DNA from: MAG-120531 sp038125995
GTDB lineage: Bacteria; Bacteroidota; Bacteroidia; Flavobacteriales; Flavobacteriaceae
Direction: 5' to 3'
Length of the DNA stretch: 64,000 nucleotides
Assembly: GCA_038125995.1 (NCBI GenBank)
Contig: JAYPEX010000004.1
Coordinates: forward strand, 93,634-157,633
How positions within the stretch are numbered: the first letter of the stretch is position 1; each line of letters begins with the position of its first letter. Positions 53,835 through 61,722 of the stretch are shown here, one piece after another. The notes beneath the pieces were generated by a model that was not told where the DNA came from, did not search any database, and saw nothing but the letters and a program-made list of their open reading frames with translations. A program made the position numbers and the translations under genes.

Positions 53835-54586
53835 TAAGAGAATGCTACAGCAATTCCTGAAAAATCATCTGCATTAAGTGATGCACCTCCAATAAGTCCA
53901 CCATCAACATCGGGTTTTGAGAAAATTTCAGAAGCATTATTAGGTTTTACAGATCCTCCGTAAAGTACAGAAACTTGATCAGCAACCTCATTGTTATACT
54001 GAGAAGCAATGGTTTTTCTGATAAATGCGTGCATTTCTTGTGCCTGATCTGCAGATGCAGTTTCTCCTGTTCCAATAGCCCATACTGGTTCGTAAGCTAA
54101 AACGATTTGAGACCATGCAGAAGCTGGCAATTCAAAAAGAGCATTTTTTAATTGAGATTCTACAACATTGAAATGCACTCCAGATTTTCTTTCATCTAAT
54201 TCCTCTCCAAAGCAAAAAACAACTTGCATTCCATTATCTAATGCAGCTTTTACTTTTTTAGCTAAAATTTCATCGGTTTCTCCAAAATAAGCTCTTCGCT
54301 CAGAGTGACCTATGATCACAGTTTGAATTCCGATACTTTTCAACATATCAGCTGAAATTTCACCAGTATATGCTCCACTTGCCTCAAAGTGCATATTTTG
54401 AGCAATAACTTCAATATTAGTTCCCTCTGTAAGTTGAACAGCCTTAGCCAAGTTTACAAAAGTTGGTGCAATCATAATCGATGCATCGTTTGATGGCATC
54501 GCCTCTTTTAAGTCCGCAATCAACTGAGTAGTTTGTTCTTGGTTCATATTCATTTTCCAGTTTCCAGCTACAATGTTCTTTCTCAT
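53834..54586 (-). CDS. tpiA: Triosephosphate isomerase
   Basis: Glycolytic enzyme interconverting DHAP and glyceraldehyde 3-phosphate. The 250 residues have the N-terminal GNWKMN (Lys11), the electrophile His in IIGHSERR, catalytic Glu in AYEPVWAIGTG and the phosphate loops GGSVKP and GGLIGGASL. Complete and normal in length. Confidence 0.98.
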   Translation of the reverse strand: MRKNIVAGNWKMNMNQEQTTQLIADLKEAMPSNDASIMIAPTFVNLAKAVQLTEGTNIEVIAQNMHFEASGAYTGEISADMLKSIGIQTVIIGHSERRAYFGETDEILAKKVKAALDNGMQVVFCFGEELDERKSGVHFNVVESQLKNALFELPASAWSQIVLAYEPVWAIGTGETASADQAQEMHAFIRKTIASQYNNEVADQVSVLYGGSVKPNNASEIFSKPDVDGGLIGGASLNADDFSGIAVAFS

Positions 54587-54597
54587 AATTGTTATTA

Positions 54598-55689
54598 TTA
54601 AAATTCTAATTTATCAAAATCGTTAAAATGTTTTTTATCTGTAATCACTCCTTTTTTTACAAGGATTGCTCCTGGGTTTGATCTTACAATTGTCTTAAGT
54701 GCTGTTTGATCGCTAAAATAGCTTTCGATAGAAGCATCTCCCAATTTAGCTTCAATTACCTCATTAGATGATGCTGTCAATAAAGCAACTCTATATCCTT
54801 GAGCTCTCGCTTTCATTGAAAGATTCTCAAATTGCTGTAAAGCCTTTATATTACTTTTATCTAAATCATAGGAAATCAACAACAACAGTTGATCCTCATT
54901 TAAGAGTTCCTGAGTATAATCTCCAGTTGGTGTTTCCATTCCAAAATCGTGAATGGGAGGCTCGTATCCTTTTTGAACTAATTCAGTTTCTACTCCGATA
55001 AATTCACCGTCAATCTCAGGATAGGAACCATTTGTTGTATAAACCTCTTCTGCACCATTTACTTTGAACTTCCAATGATAATTGTAAATTGCTTGAGGAG
55101 CATCCTCTGGCACCTCCATGGCGGATGGAATATGAGTTCCAATTTTATAGGCCCTGAAGTCTACTTGAGGTAAATGAGTATAAACATAGCTAAGGTAATA
55201 AAGCGATAACAACATTGAAATCAATACAGCTATCGTTCTGAATTTTCGAGTTTTAAAAGGCTGGATCAGTGCTCTATTGATCCACAAATAAACAATTAAT
55301 ACAAGTAGGATCACATCTTTAGTAAAAGACTCCCAAGGAGTTAATTTAATAGCGTCTCCAAAACAACCACAATCAGTCACCTTGTTAAAATAGGCAGAAT
55401 AAAAGGTTAAGAAGGTAAAGAATACAATCATACCTATAAGACTGTACAACGTCCATTTTACTTTATATCCCAACAATAAAAACACTCCTAAAAGCACTTC
55501 GACTACCACTATAAACATGGATAAGCCAAGAGCGTATTCCATCAAAAACTCCATATTCAATACCCCAGGAGAAAAATACTCTTCCAATTTAAATGAAAAG
55601 CCTACAGGGTCATTGAGTTTGATAAAGCCACTAATGATGAATAAGAATCCGACAAAAAAACGAGCTAATGGAGTTAAAATTGATTTCAT
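54598..55689 (-). CDS. BT_3928-type DoxX/MauE membrane protein
   Basis: A 363-residue protein with about four N-terminal helices of the DoxX/MauE type (PLARFFVGFLFIISGFIKLNDP start; TDCGCFGDAIKLTPWE with a CGC motif) and a long extracytoplasmic C-terminal half (about 180-363) that looks thioredoxin-like without a CXXC pair. Such proteins are common in Bacteroidota and may handle electrons or thiols at the membrane. It overlaps the DUF1599 gene by 4 bp. Confidence 0.88.
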   Translation of the reverse strand: MKSILTPLARFFVGFLFIISGFIKLNDPVGFSFKLEEYFSPGVLNMEFLMEYALGLSMFIVVVEVLLGVFLLLGYKVKWTLYSLIGMIVFFTFLTFYSAYFNKVTDCGCFGDAIKLTPWESFTKDVILLVLIVYLWINRALIQPFKTRKFRTIAVLISMLLSLYYLSYVYTHLPQVDFRAYKIGTHIPSAMEVPEDAPQAIYNYHWKFKVNGAEEVYTTNGSYPEIDGEFIGVETELVQKGYEPPIHDFGMETPTGDYTQELLNEDQLLLLISYDLDKSNIKALQQFENLSMKARAQGYRVALLTASSNEVIEAKLGDASIESYFSDQTALKTIVRSNPGAILVKKGVITDKKHFNDFDKLEF

Positions 55690-56237
55690 GATGCTTGATT
55701 TTCTTCTTCTAAGTGAATCATTGCAAAAATGGCATAATTGATCATATCTTGATAATTCGCATCAATTCCTTCACTAACTAAGGTTTTACCTTTGTTGTTT
55801 TCAATAGATTTAACTCTTAGTAGTTTCTGAAGAATTAAATCTGTCAAAGAACTTACTCTCATATCTCTCCAGGCCTCTCCGTAATCGTGATTCTTATCCA
55901 TCATGAGTTGTCTCGTGATGTTCATATGTTTGTCGTAAAGTTCAATCGCTTGTTTGGCATTTAGATCGGGTTGATCCACATATCCTTTTTCTATTTGAAT
56001 CAAAGCCATGATCGAATAATTGATAATACCTATGAATTCAGCCTTTTCATCTTCCTGAATTTTTTGAACCTCATTTTCTTGTATACTGCGAATGCGTTGC
56101 GCTTTGATAAAAATTTGATCTGTTAATGATGGAAGTCTCAAAATTCTCCAAGCAGTACCGTAATCCTGAGTTTTTTTCTGATAAAGATCTCTACATTGAG
56201 CGACTATGGAATCGTATTGTTCTATTGTATTTTGCAT
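55686..56237 (-). CDS. DUF1599 protein, tandem duplicated domain
   Basis: A 183-residue cytoplasmic protein made of two related halves (about 6-85 and 99-178). Each has a K-x-x-DYG-x-AWR-x-x-R-x-x-SLTD-x-I core (at 22-42 and 115-134) followed by a K/R-x-x-R-(I/V)-x-SI helix and a late acidic INY(S/A)I-(M/F)A segment. The pattern of acidic helices suggests a MazG-like all-alpha NTP hydrolase fold, but that is inference. The start is set at the ATG at 56237 because residues encoded upstream do not fit the family. Confidence 0.85.
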   Translation of the reverse strand: MQNTIEQYDSIVAQCRDLYQKKTQDYGTAWRILRLPSLTDQIFIKAQRIRSIQENEVQKIQEDEKAEFIGIINYSIMALIQIEKGYVDQPDLNAKQAIELYDKHMNITRQLMMDKNHDYGEAWRDMRVSSLTDLILQKLLRVKSIENNKGKTLVSEGIDANYQDMINYAIFAMIHLEEENQAS

Positions 56238-56347
56238 GAATTCACTAATATTTACGTAAATTTCGCATTGATTTGCTACTGGCTTTTTTAGCAGGCTGCA
56301 AAATACCAAAAAATGAGGTGATTACCCTATTATAATCAATTTTATTT

Positions 56348-57187
56348 ATGACACTTAACTGTAGAGGAAAACTAGTTGATTTAAGTACTCCTAAAATCAT
56401 GGGGATTATCAATGCAACCCCTGACTCTTTTTATTCAAAAAGCAGAGTCGCTACATCAGATGATTTAAAAATACGCATCGAACAAATGATTGTAGATGGA
56501 GTGGATATTATTGACATAGGAGCTTATAGCTCCAGACCAAATGCTGAGCATGTTTCACAAAATGAGGAACTCAAAAGATTGCTTCCACTAGTTGAATTCA
56601 TCAAGAAAGAATATCCGAGTCTACTCGTTTCAATCGATACCTTTAGAGCTAAAGTGGCCGATGAGTGTATTCAAATAGGCGCTGACCTGATCAATGATAT
56701 TTCAGGGGGGCAAATTGAAGATGAATTATTAGAAGTCATTGCTAACAAAGAAGTTCCTTATATTCTAATGCATATGCGAGGTACACCTCAAACAATGATG
56801 CAATACACACAATATGAACATTTTACCAATGAACTCCTACTCTATTTTTCAAAGGGAATTCAAAAAGCAAAACAGGCTGGAGTTAATGACGTTATTATCG
56901 ATCCAGGATTTGGATTTTCCAAGACCCTAGAACAAAATTACCAACTCCTCAATCAACTTGAAGGACTCAATTCTCTAGAAGTACCAATGCTAATTGGGAT
57001 TAGCAGAAAATCAATGATTTACAAAGCTTTAAATTCTTCAGCAGATTCAGCCTTAAATGGTACAACGGCTTTACATATGATTGCTTTATCAAAGGGAGCA
57101 AATATCTTAAGGGTGCACGATGTAAAGGAAGCTGTTGAATGTGTTAAATTACATGAACAATTAAGCAATAGTTCACCTCTAAAGTAG
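56348..57187 (+). CDS. folP: Dihydropteroate synthase
   Basis: Joins pterin pyrophosphate and p-aminobenzoate in folate synthesis; the sulfonamide target. The 279 residues have MGIINATPDSFY, DIGAYSSRPNA, SIDTFRAKVAD, INDISGG, IDPGFGFSKT and the late RVHDVKEA, all diagnostic. The 3' end overlaps convergent cdaA by 9 bp. Confidence 0.97.
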   Translation: MTLNCRGKLVDLSTPKIMGIINATPDSFYSKSRVATSDDLKIRIEQMIVDGVDIIDIGAYSSRPNAEHVSQNEELKRLLPLVEFIKKEYPSLLVSIDTFRAKVADECIQIGADLINDISGGQIEDELLEVIANKEVPYILMHMRGTPQTMMQYTQYEHFTNELLLYFSKGIQKAKQAGVNDVIIDPGFGFSKTLEQNYQLLNQLEGLNSLEVPMLIGISRKSMIYKALNSSADSALNGTTALHMIALSKGANILRVHDVKEAVECVKLHEQLSNSSPLK

Positions 57188-57961
57188 GTCCTCGTTGATG
57201 ATGCGTTCTAGTTCTATAGGATCATTGAACAGAATAAATTCTCCGTCTTTAATATAAGAGATCAATCCTGACTCTTCACTTACTACAATTGCTAAAGCAT
57301 CGGTCTTTTCGGTAATTCCTACCGCTGCTCTATGGCGTAATCCAAATCGACTTGGAATCGATCGCTGATCAGAAACAGGCAGAATTACTCGAGTTGCTAC
57401 AATATAATTATCGACGATGATAGCAGCTCCATCATGTAGTGGTGAGTTTTTGTAAAAAATACTCTCAATGATAGGTTGGCTGACTTCAATATTCATCTTA
57501 TCGCCAGTATTAGCTACAAAATCCAAAGAATTATCTCTTTCGATAATCAATAGTGCTCCTGTTTTTGTTTCAGCTAACTTATAACAAGCAGCCAATATAG
57601 TTTTGACATCATTAATCGAATGTTGATGAACCTGCTTAGTGATTTTAAAATTCTTAAAAATCCATTTGTTAGACCATCCTGTAGACCCTAACATGAGGAG
57701 AAATTTTCTAATTTCTTGTTGAAATACAATAATCAGAGCGATGAGTCCAATATTCATAAAGCCTCCAACAATACTGTTGATCATCTTTATTTCGAGTAAA
57801 TCTGTAATTCTCCAAATCACCCAAATAATGACAATTCCAATAAAAATGTTAATAGCCACGGTCCCCCTTACGAGCTTGAACACATAGAATAATAATAAAG
57901 CTACCAATACGATATCGATGATGTCGGTAATTTTAAATTCTATAAAAGGTAAACTGTCCAA
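57179..57961 (-). CDS. cdaA: Diadenylate cyclase CdaA
   Basis: Makes the second messenger c-di-AMP from two ATP. The 260 residues begin with about three membrane helices (to residue 85), then the DAC domain with LHDGAAI (DGA at 177-179) and RHRAAVG (209-215), both intact. Overlapping folP tail to tail by 9 bp. Confidence 0.97.
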   Translation of the reverse strand: MDSLPFIEFKITDIIDIVLVALLLFYVFKLVRGTVAINIFIGIVIIWVIWRITDLLEIKMINSIVGGFMNIGLIALIIVFQQEIRKFLLMLGSTGWSNKWIFKNFKITKQVHQHSINDVKTILAACYKLAETKTGALLIIERDNSLDFVANTGDKMNIEVSQPIIESIFYKNSPLHDGAAIIVDNYIVATRVILPVSDQRSIPSRFGLRHRAAVGITEKTDALAIVVSEESGLISYIKDGEFILFNDPIELERIINEDLL

Positions 57962-58003
57962 TGGTACTTTTCTTAAGTCTAATTTATGAAAATATATGAA
58001 TAT

Positions 58004-59776
58004 TTATTCATCGACTGAATCTTCTTCTAAAAATTGAGCCTCATATAATTTTTTATAGTAACCATCTTGATCTAAAAGTTTCTTATGAGTACCACTTTCA
58101 ACGATCTTACCTTTCTCCATTACAATAATCACATCGGCATTTTGAATGGTAGATAATCGATGGGCGATAACTATAGAAGTTCTTCCCTTAGTGATTTTAA
58201 GAGTTGCTTCTTGAATGAGTTGTTCTGAATACGAATCGATAGAAGAAGTGGCTTCATCTAAAATCAAAATACTTGGTTTGGTGACATAGGCTCTTAAAAA
58301 AGCTAATAATTGTCGCTGACCACTGGAGAGCATTCCTCCTCTTTCTTTGACATTAAACCCGTATCCACCAGGAAGTTTCATAAAGAATTCGTGAACTCCA
58401 ATCTCTTTCGCAGCGGCTTCAATTTGTTCAAGTGTTATGGAATCGTCTTTAAGCGAAATATTGTTTTGAATGGTATCTGCAAACAAGAAAACATCTTGTA
58501 AAACCACTGCTATATTAGATCGAAGTGAGTTTAATTCAAATTCATTAATATCAATACCATCAATAAAAATGCTTCCATCCTTAACTTTATAAAACCGATT
58601 CAATAAATTGATCACAGTTGATTTACCAGCACCAGTAGCCCCTACGATAGCAACGGTTTCTCCTGATTTTATATCAAAACTAATTCCTTTTAGCACTTCT
58701 TCTTCTGGAATGTATCCAAAGTGAAGATTCTTAAATTCAATGACTCCGTTAACAGGATGCAACTTCACATGACCACTAGACTCCACCTCGTAATGTGAAT
58801 CCAATATTTTAAATACTCTTCCTGCTGCTACCATCCCCATTTGCATGGTATTGAACTTATCTGCAATTTGGCGAAGTGGTCTAAAGAGCATTTCAGAAAG
58901 AAGAATAAAGGTGAAAATAGTTCCAAAATCCGTTTCAAGTTCTCCCGATAAGTTCTTCATTCCACCGTACCAAACAATAAGACCAATGGTGACTGATGAG
59001 ACGATTTCAGCTACTGGAAAAAACAGAGAGTTATACCAAACTGTTTTGATCCAAGCATCTCGGTGAAGGTTGTTAATTTCGTTAAATGTTTTGAGTTCTT
59101 CCCTCTCTCTGTTAAACAGCTGTACAAGTTTCATTCCTGCAATACGTTCCTGAACAAATGAATTGAGATTTGCAACCTGAGCTCTTACTTCAATAAAGGC
59201 TGTTTTCATAGCTCTTTGAAAGAGTCTAGTCGCATAGAGCAATAGTGGAAGTACTGCAAAAACGATGAGGGATAATTTCCAATTGAGTAGCACCATAATG
59301 ACAGCAACTACAATCATTTTTAATAAATCAGCAACAATCATAAAGAAACCATTACTAAATATTTCTCCGATACGCTCCATATCAGCAACGGCTCTCGTGA
59401 CTAAAACCCCTAATGAAGAATTGTCAAAATAGCTCATCTTAAAGCTATTCATATGCTTAAATAGGCGAATTCTAATATCTCTTATAACGGATTGACCAAG
59501 CCAATTCGCAAAATAATTGAAGATCAACTGAAAGATCACTTCACCCAATAATACTGCTAGAGTAAGTAGAACGTAGTAAATCAAACGATCCATATCGGCA
59601 ACTTTGATTGCCTGATCTACGATAGTTCCAGTTAGTACTGCTCTATAAACTGCTAGAGCAGAGAGTAAAATAGCAGCAATAGCAACTAGAATAAAAATGA
59701 ATTGATACGGAGAAGTATACTTAAAAAGTCTTCCTAATAATTTAAAATCAAATGCCTTGCCTTTATCTGAACTCAT
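58004..59776 (-). CDS. ABC exporter, fused permease and ATPase
   Basis: A 590-residue half-transporter: six membrane helices (about 1-330), then the ATPase with Walker A VGATGAGKST, signature LSSGQRQLL, Walker B ILILDEATSSID and switch His IAHRLSTI. The signature has SSGQR in place of SGGQR, a tolerated variant. Substrate unknown. It lies 3 bp after truA. Confidence 0.94.
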   Translation of the reverse strand: MSSDKGKAFDFKLLGRLFKYTSPYQFIFILVAIAAILLSALAVYRAVLTGTIVDQAIKVADMDRLIYYVLLTLAVLLGEVIFQLIFNYFANWLGQSVIRDIRIRLFKHMNSFKMSYFDNSSLGVLVTRAVADMERIGEIFSNGFFMIVADLLKMIVVAVIMVLLNWKLSLIVFAVLPLLLYATRLFQRAMKTAFIEVRAQVANLNSFVQERIAGMKLVQLFNREREELKTFNEINNLHRDAWIKTVWYNSLFFPVAEIVSSVTIGLIVWYGGMKNLSGELETDFGTIFTFILLSEMLFRPLRQIADKFNTMQMGMVAAGRVFKILDSHYEVESSGHVKLHPVNGVIEFKNLHFGYIPEEEVLKGISFDIKSGETVAIVGATGAGKSTVINLLNRFYKVKDGSIFIDGIDINEFELNSLRSNIAVVLQDVFLFADTIQNNISLKDDSITLEQIEAAAKEIGVHEFFMKLPGGYGFNVKERGGMLSSGQRQLLAFLRAYVTKPSILILDEATSSIDSYSEQLIQEATLKITKGRTSIVIAHRLSTIQNADVIIVMEKGKIVESGTHKKLLDQDGYYKKLYEAQFLEEDSVDE

Positions 59777-59779
59777 GGT

Positions 59780-60511
59780 TTAATAAGGGTATTGAATAGT
59801 TGCTAAATACAATCCTTTTGCGGGAACCGATGGCCCTGCATTTCTTCGGTCTTTGGAATTCAATACTGCTTTGAATTCATCAATGCTCATTTTTCCTTTC
59901 CCTACTTCTATGAGCGTTCCTACAATAGCACGAACCATATTTCTTAGGAATCGATTGGCACTGACATGAAATACTAATCGTTCACCTTCAAAAACCCACT
60001 CAGCTCTTGTCACATCACATAAATAGGTATGAACATCAGTGTTGGACTTTGAAAAACACTCGAAATCCTTATGGTCTAACATTAGCGTAGCAGCTTCATT
60101 CATGCGATTGACATCCAAAGGATGAGTGATATAATAAGCAGCTTGTGTCAAAAATGGGTTCTTTTGTTGAACCACCCAATACTCATAAGATCTGCTTGTA
60201 GCATCAAAACGCGCATGTGCATCTGCCACTACCTCAACAATACTTAAAATTGCAATCGACTCATCTAAATAAGCATTGAGTCTGTGAATCAACTCTTCAA
60301 TTTTAAATGATTGCTGAGTATCAAAATGAGCTACCATCACTTTGGCGTGAACCCCAGTGTCCGTTCTTCCTGCTCCAACAAGACTAATAACCTCTTTTAA
60401 AAAAAGCTTCAAAGCCTCTTCAAGAGTCTGCTGCACACTAGATGCATCGGGTTGTCGTTGCCATCCGTGATAACTACTCCCTAGATATGAAAAAGTAATA
60501 AAGTATCTCAT
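59780..60511 (-). CDS. truA: tRNA pseudouridine synthase A
   Basis: Makes pseudouridine at tRNA positions 38-40. The 243 residues have YLGSSYHGWQRQ, the catalytic Asp51 in GAGRTDTGVHA, the conserved Tyr in SRSYEYW and the late FLRNMVRAIVGTLIEVG. A -7 box lies 16 bp upstream. Divergent from the phosphoesterase gene. Confidence 0.97.
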   Translation of the reverse strand: MRYFITFSYLGSSYHGWQRQPDASSVQQTLEEALKLFLKEVISLVGAGRTDTGVHAKVMVAHFDTQQSFKIEELIHRLNAYLDESIAILSIVEVVADAHARFDATSRSYEYWVVQQKNPFLTQAAYYITHPLDVNRMNEAATLMLDHKDFECFSKSNTDVHTYLCDVTRAEWVFEGERLVFHVSANRFLRNMVRAIVGTLIEVGKGKMSIDEFKAVLNSKDRRNAGPSVPAKGLYLATIQYPY

Positions 60512-60527
60512 CAGTAGGATTGAAGCA

Positions 60528-60535
60528 CAAATATA
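60528..60535 (-). promoter_or_regulatory. Promoter -7 box for truA
   Basis: TATATTTG on the minus strand matches TAnnTTTG, 16 bp before the truA ATG and 22 bp from the divergent box at 60558. Confidence 0.5.
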
Positions 60536-60557
60536 CTAAATCCATTTAGCTATTTTC

Positions 60558-60565
60558 TATATTTG
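60558..60565 (+). promoter_or_regulatory. Promoter -7 box for the phosphoesterase gene
   Basis: TATATTTG ends only 4 bp before the ATG at 60570, so the transcript would be leaderless or nearly so. Confidence 0.5.
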
Positions 60566-60569
60566 ACAC

Positions 60570-61070
60570 ATGACTAAAATTCTTTTAATGTCCGACACTC
60601 ACGGTTATCTCGATGACCGGATTTTAGCATATGTAAAAGAAGCTGATCAGGTATGGCATGCTGGAGATATAGGAGGTTTTCACATTACTGATACACTCAG
60701 TAAAATAAAACCACTTGCTGCAGTATACGGAAATATAGATGATGCTAAAATGAGAAAAGAATGTCCTTTAGATGCAAAATTTAAATGCGAAGAGGTCAAG
60801 GTATGGATGACTCATATTGGAGGGTATCCCAATCGCTATGACAAAAGAGTTCGTGATGCTCTCAAAAGAGACACTCCCAATATTTTTATTTCTGGGCATT
60901 CTCACATCCTAAAAGTTCAATGGGACAAAAAATTAGAATTACTACACCTCAACCCAGGAGCCTGTGGAACACATGGGTTTCATCAAATGAGAACCATGTT
61001 ACGGTTCACCATTGATGGTAAAGACATCAAAGATTTAGAAGTTATTGAACTCGGTAAACGTGGGGTATAA
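60570..61070 (+). CDS. YfcE-type metallophosphoesterase
   Basis: A 166-residue calcineurin-like phosphodiesterase with all five metal-binding blocks: SDTHG (8-12), HAGDIGG, YGNIDD, THIGG and SGHSHI with HLNPGA. E. coli YfcE acts on phosphodiesters in vitro; the natural substrate is unknown. A bidirectional terminator follows directly. Confidence 0.93.
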   Translation: MTKILLMSDTHGYLDDRILAYVKEADQVWHAGDIGGFHITDTLSKIKPLAAVYGNIDDAKMRKECPLDAKFKCEEVKVWMTHIGGYPNRYDKRVRDALKRDTPNIFISGHSHILKVQWDKKLELLHLNPGACGTHGFHQMRTMLRFTIDGKDIKDLEVIELGKRGV

Positions 61071-61097
61071 AAAAAGCCCGCTGAACGCAGGCTTTTT
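61071..61097. terminator. Bidirectional terminator between the phosphoesterase and DUF4293 genes
   Basis: AAAAAGCC plus GC (61071-61081) pairs with GC plus GGCTTTTT (61087-61097), one mismatch, 5-base loop. A run of A before and T after serves both strands; it begins at the first base past the upstream stop. Confidence 0.8.
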
Positions 61098-61126
61098 CTC
61101 GCACTAATACTACTAAGATGTTAGGT

Positions 61127-61537
61127 TTAACGTAATCGATCAACAGATTTTACAAGATCCTCATCCCTTTTAATAGCCTTGTTGGCTAGAATTAATAAAA
61201 CGATAGAAATTAAAGGGACTATGATCCAAATACCCTTCTGCGAAAGCAAGCTTTCTCCGGATAGATTTAGAGATCGGTAAACGAAAAATCCTAGTAAAAA
61301 AAGATTTAATATGATATTCAATCGATTGACAATGAATTGATTGATTCGTTTTTTATATAAAAATATGCTAATTACAGCAATAATAGCTACGATAAAGAAC
61401 GTAATTCGATCTATTTGAATCGAAAGTTCAAAGATACTACTTTCATCATTTTGAACAAGGCTTTTAATAAAGAAAGCGGCTAAAATTGACAAAATAGCTA
61501 CTGCGGCTAAAAAAAGTGTTTGAATCCTTTGAATCAT
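61127..61537 (-). CDS. DUF4293 membrane protein
   Basis: A 136-residue protein with four predicted membrane helices, opening MIQRIQTLFLAAVAILS, and a basic tail (KRDEDLVKSVDRLR). The family is limited to Bacteroidota and I recall it often beside rho; function unknown. The ATG at 61537 is chosen because a -7 box lies at 61554-61561, so an earlier ATG at 61594 would be outside the transcript. Confidence 0.88.
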   Translation of the reverse strand: MIQRIQTLFLAAVAILSILAAFFIKSLVQNDESSIFELSIQIDRITFFIVAIIAVISIFLYKKRINQFIVNRLNIILNLFLLGFFVYRSLNLSGESLLSQKGIWIIVPLISIVLLILANKAIKRDEDLVKSVDRLR

Positions 61538-61553
61538 AAGCTCATTTGAATTA

Positions 61554-61561
61554 CAAAAATA
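61554..61561 (-). promoter_or_regulatory. Promoter -7 box for DUF4293
   Basis: TATTTTTG on the minus strand matches TAnnTTTG, 16 bp before the ATG at 61537. Confidence 0.5.
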
Positions 61562-61722
61562 AGATACTTTTTTAAAGATTGAAGAGCATATCAAAAATTA
61601 TTTGTAATATTGTAACTGTTAAGAGATGATACTCCCCACAACATTTGGAAGTTCTATTCCAATTTTCACAAAAATCATGAAATCTATAATGCGACAATCG
61701 TTCGCAACCTTATCTAAACTAT

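Noticed and set aside
56238..56309. N-terminal extension of DUF1599 from 56309
   Set aside because: The extra residues lack family similarity; the repeat-containing domain starts right after the ATG at 56237.
61538..61594. Longer DUF4293 protein from 61594
   Set aside because: A -7 box at 61554-61561 would leave the start outside the transcript, and the added residues are not membrane-like.
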